Assembly (NCBI GenBank): GCA_014529385.2
Contig: CM043947.1
Span: 128,341,891-128,405,890 of the forward strand
Reading direction: 5' to 3'
Origin: Adiantum capillus-veneris
Lineage: Eukaryota; Streptophyta; Polypodiopsida; Polypodiales; Pteridaceae
DNA: 64,000 nucleotides
Part shown: positions 9,921-20,750 of the stretch, in pieces
Position numbering within the stretch: the first letter of the stretch is position 1
Layout of the letters: every line of letters starts with the position of its first letter
The notes under the pieces: model-generated
What the model saw: only the letters and a program-made list of their open reading frames with translations
Database searches by the model: none
What the model was told of the DNA's origin: nothing
Translations under genes and position numbers: made by a program

Positions 9921-11830
9921 ACTACAAGGTGTTGACAATAGGTTTCTTGAAGAAAAACACATTCTACCTATGGCCTAAGGGTCATAGGGTGAAATTTGTA
10001 GGTATCTTGAAGACTGTGTGGGAGCTTAAAATATTCCTTCTATGGTCTTAGGTCCATAAGGATTTTTATATATAGACAATTAAAATAGGAAGAAATCCAT
10101 AGTCTTAGGACTAACCTCAGCATTGTAGGGTGGTCCAAAGGCTATACATTGTTTCTCTTTATGTATAAAGTACTTCATAAATGCCCTATGGACCTAGCAA
10201 CATACAAAGGTACATGCAAAGACCACCCTATGGCCTTGGGCCATGGGGTGCTACAAGAAAAAAGTACCCTATTATGTACTTTAGTGAAACAACTCCTTTA
10301 CCCATTTATGTAGAATTAGGTAGATCCTAAAGACAAAGGCTTGCCTTCTATGTTTGTTAGATCCTTATTTCCCTAAGGCCATAGGGTAGCCAAGGTGCCC
10401 ATTAAGAGAATAATGTAACACATCTGAAGAGTATCCAATGGATCAAGTGTAATGGGTAGATGAGGGGTAGATTAGGTGTCCTCTAGAGAATCTATATTGA
10501 CACCTTTTGGCCAGGGAACCATAGGGTACCCTCTATATTATTTTTATGACCATATCATGCTTTGTTTTGAGCCTAAGGTATTGTGGCCTTATTTTTATAT
10601 ATCGGTATATTAGAACCCTATTAAGGACCGAGGACAATAAGGCTTACTCTATATTTTTTGATACAAGGGTGCTGATAATAGGATTCTTGAAGAAACCCAC
10701 ATTTTACACTATGGACTAAGGGCCATAGGATGCTCTTTGTAGGTATTATTAAGACTCTATGAAAGCCAAAATTATGCCTTTCTGTGGAATTAGGACCATA
10801 AGAAAAGGATTTATTATAGGTATTAAAGAAGAGGGAATTATAGTCCTAAGATTTTAGAATGATTTATATATGTACCTCCCTATAGCCATAGGGCTATAGG
10901 TCCTATATGGAGTACCTTATAGAGAAACTAGTAGCAGTTTATAGCCTTTGGGCATAAGATACATTTTGGTGATCTCACCACAACCCCGTGAACATTTTAC
11001 TCAACATAACATAGATCATAGTGCCAAAGGCTTCCCTCTATTTTAGTTAGATAACCCTATGGACTTATGGCCATAGGGTGGCAAAGGTTCCCTTTAACAT
11101 TGCAATGTACTACAAACATAAAGTTGCCAATGGACCCAAGGCCATTGGTGACCTAACTATACCTATAAGGAATCTATATTGGGACCCTATGGCCAAGGGA
11201 AAATAGGGTGCCCTTTTTATGTTTTTATGACCATAGAATGGTATTCTTTGATACAAGGGTGTTGATAGGTTCTAGTAGGACATTTTACCCTATGGCCTAA
11301 GGCCATAGGATGCTCTATGTAGATATTTTTAAGACTCTGCAAAATAAAAAATATGCCTTTCTCTATGAAATTAGGACCATAAGAAACTTTCTTTTAGGTA
11401 TTGAAAGAGAGAGAAGATTGTAGAATGATTTATATATATACCACTCTATAGCCTTATGGTTATATGGCCTATATGGAGTACCTTATAGAGAAATTGGAAG
11501 CAATCTGTAGCCTTTGGACATAGGATACATTTTGGTGATATTGTCACAACCCCTTTATCTTTTTACTCAACATAACATATATTAGAGTGGCAAAGGATTC
11601 TCTCTATGTTAGTTAGAAAACCTTATGTACTTATGGTGCCCTATGCTTTAACATCTTAATGTACTACAAACAAAGAGTAATCAATGACCCCAAGGTCATT
11701 GGTGAACTAGTTGCATCTATAGAGGCTCTATACTGGGACCCTATGGACCAAGGGAAATAGGGTGCCCTTTGTATGGTTTGACCATAGCATGGTATGTTTT
11801 GAACATAAGAGTATGTAGTGTTACATAGAT
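9921..11830. repeat. Higher-order tandem repeat, three units of about 560-740 bp
   Basis: Anchors ACTACAAGGTGTTGA (9921), ATACAAGGGTGCTGA (10661) and ATACAAGGGTGTTGA (11251) start three similar units. Units 2 and 3 align almost throughout, sharing GGAATTAGGACCATAAG-like, ATGGAGTACCTTATAGAGAA, TTACTCAACATAACATA and AATGTACTACAAACA. Unit 1 is more diverged and longer. Each unit contains several palindromes at corresponding places. Confidence 0.85.
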
Positions 11831-11839
11831 CCCATTTAT

Positions 11840-13200
11840 CTTGTCTTCTTAAGTGTCACTTGGACCATCACACAAGACACCCAAATAAGATAAAAACATG
11901 TGATGCTCTTGGTACACATCATGAAGACTACATAAAAACCTAAACTATGCACCCTTATGGCCTCAAGACCATAGGGTTCAGAGTATAAAAGGAATTTGAG
12001 ACTTGACAATACCTATGACCTTATGAAAAGATAAAAGTACAAATAATAATAACAATAGATTTCAAAGTGAAAATGGGAGCATTAAAAATAGAATCAACAA
12101 TAGCTTTGTAGGTTCTTGTTTTAAATGATAGATATATTTCCAAGTCTTCCATTTCATTGTTTTCTTGATTTTGAAGTCACATGATCACAAATATTTTATT
12201 ATTATTAGTAAATTAAATAACACATTTACTTTTCTCAATGTTCTTAATAACCGTGTATGTAAATTTGGTTGTCTGACAAAATATTGAAAAGTAAAGGATA
12301 TTGGAAGAATTGAAAGGGTGGCATATCTTAAATATGTTAGAGGAACATGCTCAAGAAAGTAATCAAGGTCACAAAATTCAAAAGGAATCTTTTCAAAAGT
12401 GCAAACATATCCACAAAGTTCATTAATAGGTCTAAGCCTTAATGCATTTCAATGCATTTGATCATCTTTGATTTAACCACTAAATATACAACCTAATTTA
12501 CAAACTTAAACAATTTTCATACATTATACAGTCATTTATTTGCAATAAGCCTTGATACAATGTTCCATTGCAACATGACAAGATAAAAAATTGTACTAGT
12601 CCTAAACTCCCTCTATCAAAACAAATTCACGATATCCATTTCAATTCTCTACATTATATAAAAGAAAAACAGAATCATAGTTAGGACCAAAATACTCTCA
12701 CTTTCTATCTTTGAATAAAATCTTAGTGAAGTTGAAGAACTAGATCTTCCCATAAACCAAAGGACAAATGCTTTTTAAACCATTTGCACTTTGATACTTG
12801 ATGTTCATTATCTAATCAAGTAATTGATATTTACAACAAATGTTGAATATATGTTCAATCTAGTTATTCATAATACAAAGATAATTATTTCAAATACTTA
12901 CACCATCAATTCACAATAAAAGAACTTACACTCAACCAAAAATTATTATAAATCAACTATTCACACTCTCATTTTGCAATTTTAAAGACTTTTTTTTTTG
13001 TTTTTTTTCTAACTTATTTCATTCTCAATAGAATATTAAACATATGTCCCTTTTGTATATGACCCCTATGATTCCAACACAATAAGTTGGGATATCGTCT
13101 TTCATAAGGTTGGTTTGGAATTCACACACTATGACCCTAAGATCTTGAACAAGATAGTAAGGCCAAAGAAAAATATTTTTGAGACAGAGTCTTTAGGTGA
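11840..13200. other. AT-rich gap between palindrome clusters
   Basis: Apart from one palindrome copy near 11955, the stretch is AT-rich without readable coding sequence, RNA gene or clear repeat. A T-run lies near 12990-13008. Confidence 0.7.
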
Positions 13201-13314
13201 CCGAGAATAACCACCCAATGGCCTAAAGGCCACATGGTGTCATGTGATTTTTTATAGGACGTGTCCATAGAGAGCTAAGTGATTTGCACCCATGGGCTGG
13301 GTTAAGTTTCCCTT

Positions 13315-13560
13315 TGGAGATTCTATGTCCGCACCCTATGGCCATGAGGCCTTAGGGTAGCCCAAATTCTCTTGGGTAGCTTATGTGCTCGTAGAGATTC
13401 TATGTTGACACCCTATGGCCCTAGTGCTATAGGGTAGCCCAAATGCTTATGTGCCCTTCTAGAGATTCTATGTCATCACCCTATGGAAGTAGGATTTTAG
13501 GGTAGCCAAAATTATTTTGGGGGATCCTATGGACCTACGGCCATGGGGTGCCATAGGCTA
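13315..13560. repeat. Short tandem units of about 70 bp carrying the palindrome
   Basis: ATTCTATGT occurs at 13321, 13397 and 13465 (spacings 76 and 68). Each is followed by CACCCTATGG..., a palindrome variant and AGGGTAGCC. This is the clearest stretch where the palindrome sits in a regular tandem unit. Confidence 0.85.
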
Positions 13561-13969
13561 CAAAAAACTCTATAATCCTTAATTCATAGGGTGTTCTGAC
13601 CAAACCTCTAGATTTATCCAATCCACTATAAATCAGTTATAATAAACATCAAATAATCACAACTTTAATATATTACATAATATATCCTATGACCATATAT
13701 ATGTAGGATGCTATTTTTGACAATATGTCCATATGATATCATACACGCAAGTCTAATTCATTTATTGTGAAAACACTCAAACTCACAAGTTCACATTTTT
13801 TCAAAGAAAACAAAATGAGAAAAACAAACAAACTCAGAACATCAATGTTTTGAACATCACAGGTGGATTTGATATGGAAAAAATAAAATAAAATGATAAA
13901 AATATTAATCTAAACATCAATGATGTAATATCATGGGTGGATAGCTTAACCTGTTTTCTATAGACTTTC

Positions 13970-15996
13970 TAGAATTACATCAACACTTGCATCCAATGGT
14001 TCTTCCTCTGACTCCTTGGAATTGACTTTCTTTGTTGTATCCACACTTGCCCACCTTCTAATATCAAGGTCTTCATCCACTATGGAATGGCAGCTTCCAA
14101 TTGTATCATTTGATCACTAGTACAGACAACTGATATCACCTTTCTCTTTTGTTGTAGTGCCTCTTTAACCCCATAGCCTAATAAGAACATGTCTATTACT
14201 TGATCATATTCTTTGATACGGATGCATTTGATTGCAAGACGCATAAAAGAATCTTTGGCGATGGTCACAATAGCATACTCCTCGTAGTTGATGTACAGAG
14301 TATGCATTGGCTCCACCAACAGTGACTTTTTAACATTAGACTAGTTGGTGTATTTCTCTCATTGACTAAAGAATTTTCAAACCCCAAAAACTACTTTGCA
14401 AAGGGCACATGTTTGGATGGTCTCTGATGCCATTAAGGAGCTCAAAGGTACAACATGCATTTCATACCATCTAGCTTTTTTAGAATTTGCCTTCTCTAGG
14501 AAAGCGACATGCTAATACTTGATGAGCCCAAAATTACAAGCTCTGATGGTTGATGTTCTACCCCACATATTCCATCAATTACTTTACCAAATTTGATAGC
14601 ACTCCAACCACTAGATGTAAGACTTCTGTGTATTGTATCTATGATACAGACATCAACACAAATTGTACAACTATTCTCACTGCAAAGAAACTCAATGCCT
14701 TCCAAATTCTTTCCAACACACTTGATTGTCCATGGTAAAATGATTTTCACATTAGAAGTGTCATTATTTTATGCAATGATCCACTACACATATCCCCTGG
14801 TGATCTCCAAAAGTGGTTCTTTCTCCTTTGCTTTTTGTAGTAGGAGATTTAGCCATTGAGTACAACTCGTGAAGAAAGATTTGTTGATCTCATCTGTAAT
14901 GTTATAATAAGAATTACATTCTTCCCATGAATTAATTTCTATTGTTAATGGATCTAGATCTTTAAACACCATCACCATTTGAGGTACAAAAACCTTGGTC
15001 ACGTTTAAGTTCATTGCACATGCAATGAGATCAAGTAGGTTTGCTTGATGTGGTTTCTTCACTAAGAAAATATTATATTCTATTAGATCTTGTTGTATTA
15101 ACTTGACATCAATATCTTCTAAACCATTTAGGAATCTAAAGGTTGTTATGCTTGGTTGTTGTCCATGAGTAGCTGATGTTTGATGCTTCTCCAAGATGTT
15201 TATCTAATGGTTGTAGATTTCATCATTGTGCATGACCATGTATGCTACTTTCTAGCCCACTCGTAAAAGTTGTGGCAACTTCTTTATCAAGATCTTTTTA
15301 GTTGGGATGTATAACAGATTCCAACACAACTTTGGAGACTGAATCTATGAACACTACCAATGAGGGGGTTTCAACTTTGGGGGTTGCAAGTCCGCTAGCA
15401 TCTCTTGCTTCTTGAGTATGTAAGGGTATAATTGATTTAAGGTTTTCTTGGGCCACATTTCAACTATTGTCTCCAAGTGAGGGAGTATGAATCTCCTTGA
15501 GAGTCTTAGCTTGGCTTGCTTTACCTAATTCTTTATTCTATTGCTTCTTATTTTTCTTTGTGCTACTCAATTTACCTAGATACTAAGTGTATTTCTTTAA
15601 GCCCTAAGGATAAAGGTCTATGAAGTTTTCACTTGGAGTCTCCTCCTAAAGCTTTAGGAGTGTCCTCCTAAAGCTCTACCGACCCTGCTTTTGACATTGT
15701 CACTCCATCATAATCGAACTTCACCAAGTCTTGAGAAACGACCACATGCTCCAACAAGTAGGAATCACCATTGAGTAGCTTTGCTCCGAGACATGGAGAC
15801 ATTTCAATATCTCAATAGTCTTTCTTTATCTTCTTAACAATCCCACAATATTTGAAGGACAATTTCTCTTTACCTTGAAAGAAGAAGTGGACTTTCTCAT
15901 CACTTCCACCATTTGGTAAGTAAAAATCTAGATACCAAGAACTTGTTGTTGAGCATGTTGAATCAAAATACTTTGGCATTATCTTATGAGACATTT
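13970..15996 (-). pseudogene. Decayed unrecognised gene
   Basis: From a possible start ATG at 15994 the minus strand reads MSHKIMPKYFDSTCSTTSSW, then KVHFFFQGKEKLSFKYCGIV. After an in-frame stop comes MSPCLGAKLLNGDSYLLEHV and VVSQDLVKFDYDG. A polar linker (about 15240-15700) contains EIHTPSLGDNS and EARDASGLATPKVETPS. The 15194-14784 block has EDIDVKLIQQDLIEYNIFLV and KVFVPQMVMVFKDLDPLTIE. The 14750-14496 block has ILPWTIKCVGKNLEGIEFLC. A last block at 14319-14080 has INYEEYAIVTIAKDSFMRLA. Stops and at least two frameshifts break it. The long protein-like order argues for a former gene, possibly with introns. I do not recognise the family. It is enclosed by palindrome blocks on both sides. 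Confidence 0.5.
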
Positions 15997-16039
15997 TTTT
16001 GTAAAATGAACTACATATATTTAGACAAGATGGATATTA

Positions 16040-18295
16040 ATCCACCCATTTGGACCTATGGCCATAGAGTCCCGTGTATGTTGTTGAGAAACCCTGTGGC
16101 CCTAGGTACAAATGGTGCCAATAAAATGGTTCTACAAGGGTTCCTAGGCCATCCTATAGCCCTAGGATCATAGAATCTCTTATGACATTAGAGGAACCTT
16201 GCATGGCAAAGTAGTAGCCCTTGCATGGCCTAAATGCCCCTCTAGAGTATCTACACTAACACCCTATGGCCCAAGGTCCATAGGGTGCCCTCTAATTGAA
16301 TCAAAGTTCCTATGTCCATGGTGTCCATTTGGGTGCTCTTTGGTGGCCTATTATATCCTTTGGGTCCTAGGTCCATAGGGTGCCTTTTAATCAAATCAAA
16401 TTTTCTATGCCCATGGTGCCCTTGAGTGTCCTAAGTGCCCTTTAGAGCTTCTACATTGGCACCCTATGGCCCTAGGGGCACAAGGTGAACTCTAAACTAA
16501 TGATATTTCTTATGTACATGATTCTCATGTAGGTACCCTTGAGTGGAATAAATGTCCTTTTAGAGTCTACATTTGCACAATGTAGGCTACCTCACATTCT
16601 CTAGCTATGCCCAATCTACATACACCTCACATTCTCCAGCTATGCCCAATCCCCACATACCTCGATCTAGAGGTGCACGAAGATCAAGACCATCGGGTTA
16701 TAATTGCGTCTTTATTGGTCAATGCCTATATTCATGGGTGGAACATACATGCACACCCATGTCTACATGACAATTCATGTAGTGGAAAAAATCCCTTTGT
16801 CTTCTAGTTTATTGCTAAACTGTGACCTCTACTGTAATCCTAGACTAACAAGAATGTCAAAAATTGCATCTTAGCTTGGCTATGTAGTATTATGCATACT
16901 GGGAATATGTCACAGATTGGACTCTATTGTAATGAGAGATCCTATGGCCCTAGGGCCATAAGGATTCCATATTGGTGCCCTTTAATAGCCTAAATGCTCT
17001 TTGAGAGCTTATGAATTGACACCTAGGACACCCTCTGGCCCTAGGGCCTTAGGTTTCCCTCTAGTATGATGAGAGATCCGATGGACCTAGGGACATAGGG
17101 TGCCAATGCATAAATTCAAGGCACTTAGGTTTCCCTCTATTGCAATAAAAGATCCTATGGCTCTAGGTCCATAGGTTGTATCTTCATTCCGATTAGAGAT
17201 CTTCTGGCCCTAGGGTCATACGTCTGTCATGGGCCCCATGCTGGTGCCCTTGTTTCCAGGGCCATAGGTTGCCCTCTATTTTGATTAGAGATCCTATGAC
17301 CTTAGGGCCATAGGTTACCTATGTATAATATTAAGGGCCATAGGTTGCCATCTGTTGCAATTAGATATCCGATTGCCGTCTATTCCAATGTATAGGCTCA
17401 AGAGTCATAGATTTCCCTAGGGACATAAGGAGTCCATGGTGCATATGTAGGTGCCCTAAATAGGCTAAATTCTCTATGAGAGCTTTTACAACGATACCTA
17501 GGCCACCCTTTGACCCTAGGCCCATAGGTTTGTTTCTATTCTAATGAGAGATCCTATGTTCCTAGGGCCATAGTATGTCAATATAGAAGCTCAAGGGCTA
17601 TTGGTTTCCCTTGTAGGTACCCTTGAATAGCCATCGTGCCCATGTAGGTGCCCTTGAATGGCCTAATTGATATTTGAAATTGGTCTTTAAGAACTTTTAC
17701 ATTGACACATAGGCCATCCTCAAGCCCTAGGTACATAGATTTCTCTCTATTCTGATGAGAGGGTGCCAATGTAGATATTGATGGCACATATGTTGCCCAG
17801 TCTTTGAGAGATTTTAAATTGACACTTAAGAAAACCTCTGACTCTAGGCCCATAGGTTGCCCCTTATTCTGATGAGAGATCCTAGCACCATGGGGTGCCC
17901 CCCTATTCTGATGAGAGATATTAGGGCCATAGGGTGCCAATGTATAAGGTGAAGGCCATAGGTTGCCCTCTATTGGAATGAGAGATCTTATGGTCTTAGA
18001 GCCATAAGGCTGCCATGGTTAATATGTAGGTGCCTTTCAATGGCCTTCAATGCTCTTTCAGAGCCTTTACATTGACACCTATACCACCCCCATTCTCTTG
18101 GGCTATAGGGTTGTACTGTAGTAGCTCAAGGGGCATAGATTTCCCTCTATGTCAATTAGATATCCTATGGCCCTAGGGCCATAGGGCTACTATGGTTCCC
18201 ATGTAGCTGTCCTTAAAAGCCCTAAATTCTCTTTGGGAGATTTTAAATTGATCCCTAGGCATCGCTCTGGCCCTAAGACCAAAGGTTGCCAACGT
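16040..18295. repeat. Palindrome field, block 2
   Basis: This is the densest part. Near-perfect copies of the 22-mer occur around 16940 and 18165. Other clear ones are near 16262, 16365, 16460, 17080, 17153, 17290 and 17548, and several half-copies lie between. Recurrent flanks are GATGAGAGATCCTATGG on one side and AGGTTGCCCTCTATT on the other, and spacing is often 50-110 bp. No coding sequence is evident. Confidence 0.85.
16590..16656. repeat. Short tandem duplication
   Basis: TCACATTCTCTAGCTATGCC and TCACATTCTCCAGCTATGCC, followed by CAATC in both, lie about 35 bp apart. Confidence 0.9.
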
Positions 18296-18704
18296 AATGT
18301 ACACAACATTCTTCAATAGAAGTATTTCATTACTTTGCAAATATTTAAGGTTTGCATTTTATTACATCAAAGAGTATTCTAATGGAACAATTGGATTGAA
18401 AATCGAACTCTAGAACTACTAATTATGACCCTTATTCAGTTGAAAACAATAGGTTGATGGGAAACTTAAGCTTCGAGATGTATCTAAAGATAAGAAATGA
18501 CCTTTTAGGAAAGGAGGAGTATTTTTAAGAAAGAAAGAGGAGGGAGTTAAGTTTAGAGTTCTTTTTTTGGAAGCCAAGCTTCTTTTAAAATTGGAGAATC
18601 AAAATCGTGCATCGAAATTCATGTCCACTTTAAAAAAAAGGCTCCGAACATACGTCAACTTATGTCTCTTTGCTTTGCTCTATTCTTAGCTGGCCTTGAG
18701 AGCC

Positions 18705-18712
18705 TATATAAA
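18705..18712 (+). promoter_or_regulatory. TATA box (TATATAAA)
   Basis: GAGCCTATATAAAGACTCCTC is followed by a CT-rich leader-like stretch, the usual look of a plant LTR or gene promoter. No intact gene follows. Confidence 0.5.
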
Positions 18713-18894
18713 GACTCCTCTCCCTTCACTTTGAAGACACGCAGCGACACACTCTCAGAAGCGGAATCTCTCTTGCCTTGACGTCGGAATTACCTTCTCT
18801 CTCTCAAGCTCTTACCTTCAAGCTTTGGATTTTTCCAACTCTCCATCTCCAACTCTTTCTCTACCATCGTCATGTTGCACTTTGGATTTTTCTG

Positions 18895-18895
18895 T

Positions 18896-18930
<35 letters not shown>

Positions 18931-18931
18931 T
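18895..18931. repeat. CT-rich microsatellite
   Basis: A CT dinucleotide run with one TTT interruption, downstream of the TATA box. Confidence 0.95.
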
Positions 18932-19394
18932 CCTTTTCTCTACCTCAATACGATAGCTCCGAAGCGAGTGACTCGAAGCTCAAAGGATGCTCATATCGTT
19001 CCACCTCCACGGAAGGTGTAAAAGAAGATATCCTCTACTCCAATCATAACTCAAGCGGAGGTATTGACTTTGAAAGAAGGTGAAATCATCCATCCTCAAA
19101 CACGAGAGGTAATCAAACATGTCACTAATCCGGTAAGACAAATTTATAATTCTACATTGCTATTCATGTTGACCTGGGAAGCTAAGCATAGGTATTCCCT
19201 TAAAACCTCCAAGAAACATGATTTCATCACAAGAAACAAGCATTTGTTTTCATAGATTAGTGAAAGAACTGTTTGATAAATTATCATTGTTTGATAAATT
19301 GTTATTGTTTCATACGTTGTTACAGGTTGATATGAAGAGTTGGTTGATCATGTTTGAAGAATAATTTAAAGAGAAGAATTGTTGAAATAATATC

Positions 19395-19635
19395 TTTTGC
19401 TCCTCGCAGTTAGCGAGATGATTCCATGGGTAGCGAAGAGGTAAGCTGAGGTTATCAACTCTCTTTTGTTCCCCGCGGTTAGAAGGATGACTCGCGAGTA
19501 GTAGGATGCCTAGCGGTTAGCAAGATGCCTCGCGGTTTGCGGGATGCCTCACGGGTAGCGGCATGCGTGGCGGTTAGCAAGATGTCTTGCGGCGGTTAGC
19601 GGGATGCCTCACGGTTAGCAAGATGGGAAGGTTGC
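19395..19635. repeat. GC-rich minisatellite, unit about 19-22 bp
   Basis: About ten degenerate copies of GGTTAGCGGGATGCCTCAC occur. Variants include GGTTAGCAAGATGCCTCGC, GGTTTGCGGGATGCCTCAC and GGTTAGCAAGATGTCTTGC. Two alternating subtypes (CGGGATG and CAAGATG) are visible. The array sits inside the presumed LTR-like insertion and stands out from AT-rich surroundings. Confidence 0.9.
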
Positions 19636-20057
19636 ACAATGCACGGCTAGAAAATAAATCCTTTGCAAAGGCTCTGTTTGTTAGACAAAGAAAGTCCGTG
19701 GGTAGCGGCAAACTCATAAGAAATGGAAAGTGTTCTTTTTCTTCAAATATAGGACTGTCTTCATCTCGGGGGGTTCACTATGTGTAAAACTACCATATCA
19801 CGTGCGTTCAAGACATATTTGTAAAACCCCTTATCTGTGAATTTTGTTAAGAATATGATGTACCCTTTTCTTTTAAAATCCGTACGTTTTTTTCAAAATT
19901 GAAAAAATAATGCCCTTATGTATATATATTTCTGTAAGTTTCAAGAACTTTAAATACCCTTCTGTTGAACTCACGTGATAGGTTACATTTTTCTTAGTGA
20001 CCTCCCCGGGGTCTTCATTAGACTTTGTTTGAATTGTTTTGGTATTGTTTGAAGGAC

Positions 20058-20067
20058 TATATAAAAG
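20058..20067 (+). promoter_or_regulatory. TATA box (TATATAAAAG)
   Basis: GGACTATATAAAAGAACATG, a good plant TATA match, but no readable gene follows. It may belong to the presumed LTR-like insertion. Confidence 0.4.
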
Positions 20068-20644
20068 AACATGTGATTGGATTAATTAAGGAACATTGTT
20101 TGTATATGTAATCGTGTGGTAGTAGCTAGAAAACAAGATAAAAGTGTGAGCGTGGGGGCTGGCTCAAGTTTCCAGTCAAGGATGGTGGTCTCAAGTAGTC
20201 GAGAAACTCTCCACTCCCTCTTATTACGAGAATTGAAATTAGAGACTCATTGTGCTAAGAGTCAAGAAGTCCTAAATATATGTGCCCTTGAAAGTTATGG
20301 GTTTGATTAGCGAGTTAGTTTAGACTAAGTCTCATATCATATGTATGGTTTATGGATGGCGTATGTGCGGAAAAAGGTGTTGTTTATGGATTCTAAATAT
20401 GTCAATGGGATTTCATCTCTATGTTAGGAAGTAGTTTTCATTAGAATCCTTGATTTATTGACCTGGCTTGTGGCGTATGACTCTTTTTACCATGATCACT
20501 ATGGATAGAGAACTTCTTCTCTTCTGTTGCTCATATCTCTGGTTTGTGAAAACGGAGTAGGGTGCCGTCAGCAGAACTTTAGAATAAAGAAAGGCCTTCT
20601 ATCAAGTCACCTCAATCTTTTGTGGGTTGGGGACCTCACAACCA

Positions 20645-20750
20645 ATGTATAAGGGCCATAGGTTTCCCTCTATTCCAAGGAGATATTCTATGACCCTAAA
20701 TGCCCTTTGACAATTTTTACATTTCCCTTCTTGGCCACCCTATGTGTTGG
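20645..20750. repeat. Palindrome-field remnant
   Basis: AATGTATAAGGGCCATAGG, TTTCCCTCTATTCC, GATATTCTATGACCCTAAAT and GGCCACCCTATG are all block-2 phrases. They show that the field continued here before the 2.35-kb insertion. Confidence 0.85.

Larger units (their letters stand above)
9850..13560. repeat. Palindrome field, block 1 (CCTATGGCC...GGCCATAGG repeats)
   Basis: Dozens of degenerate copies of a self-complementary 22-mer are scattered here. The half-site is CCTATGGCCCT and the second half is its exact complement. Clear copies lie near 9966, 10226, 11050, 11178, 11286, 11738, 13335, 13412 and 13528. Flanks such as AGGGTGCCC or AGGGTAGCC recur, so the repeated unit is longer than the palindrome. 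No ORF spans the block. About 11840-13200 is nearly free of copies. Confidence 0.85.
18297..20644. mobile_element. Probable insertion (LTR-like) splitting the palindrome field
   Basis: Palindrome-field sequence stops at about 18296 (GGTTGCCAACGTA) and resumes at 20645 (AATGTATAAGGGCCATAGG), a junction typical of the field's own phrase GCCAATGTATAAGG. The 2.35 kb between lacks field motifs. It carries two TATA boxes, a CT microsatellite and a GC-rich minisatellite. The flanking AACGTA/AATGTA could be an aged target duplication. No transposase or pol sequence is readable. A solo LTR or a non-autonomous LTR element is the best guess; orientation is probably plus, judged by the TATA boxes. Confidence 0.5.

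Noticed and set aside
9850-18295. CRISPR-like array
   Set aside because: Palindromic repeats with spacers recall CRISPR, but copies are strongly degenerate, spacing is irregular, spacers repeat among themselves, there are no cas genes and the context is a plant genome.
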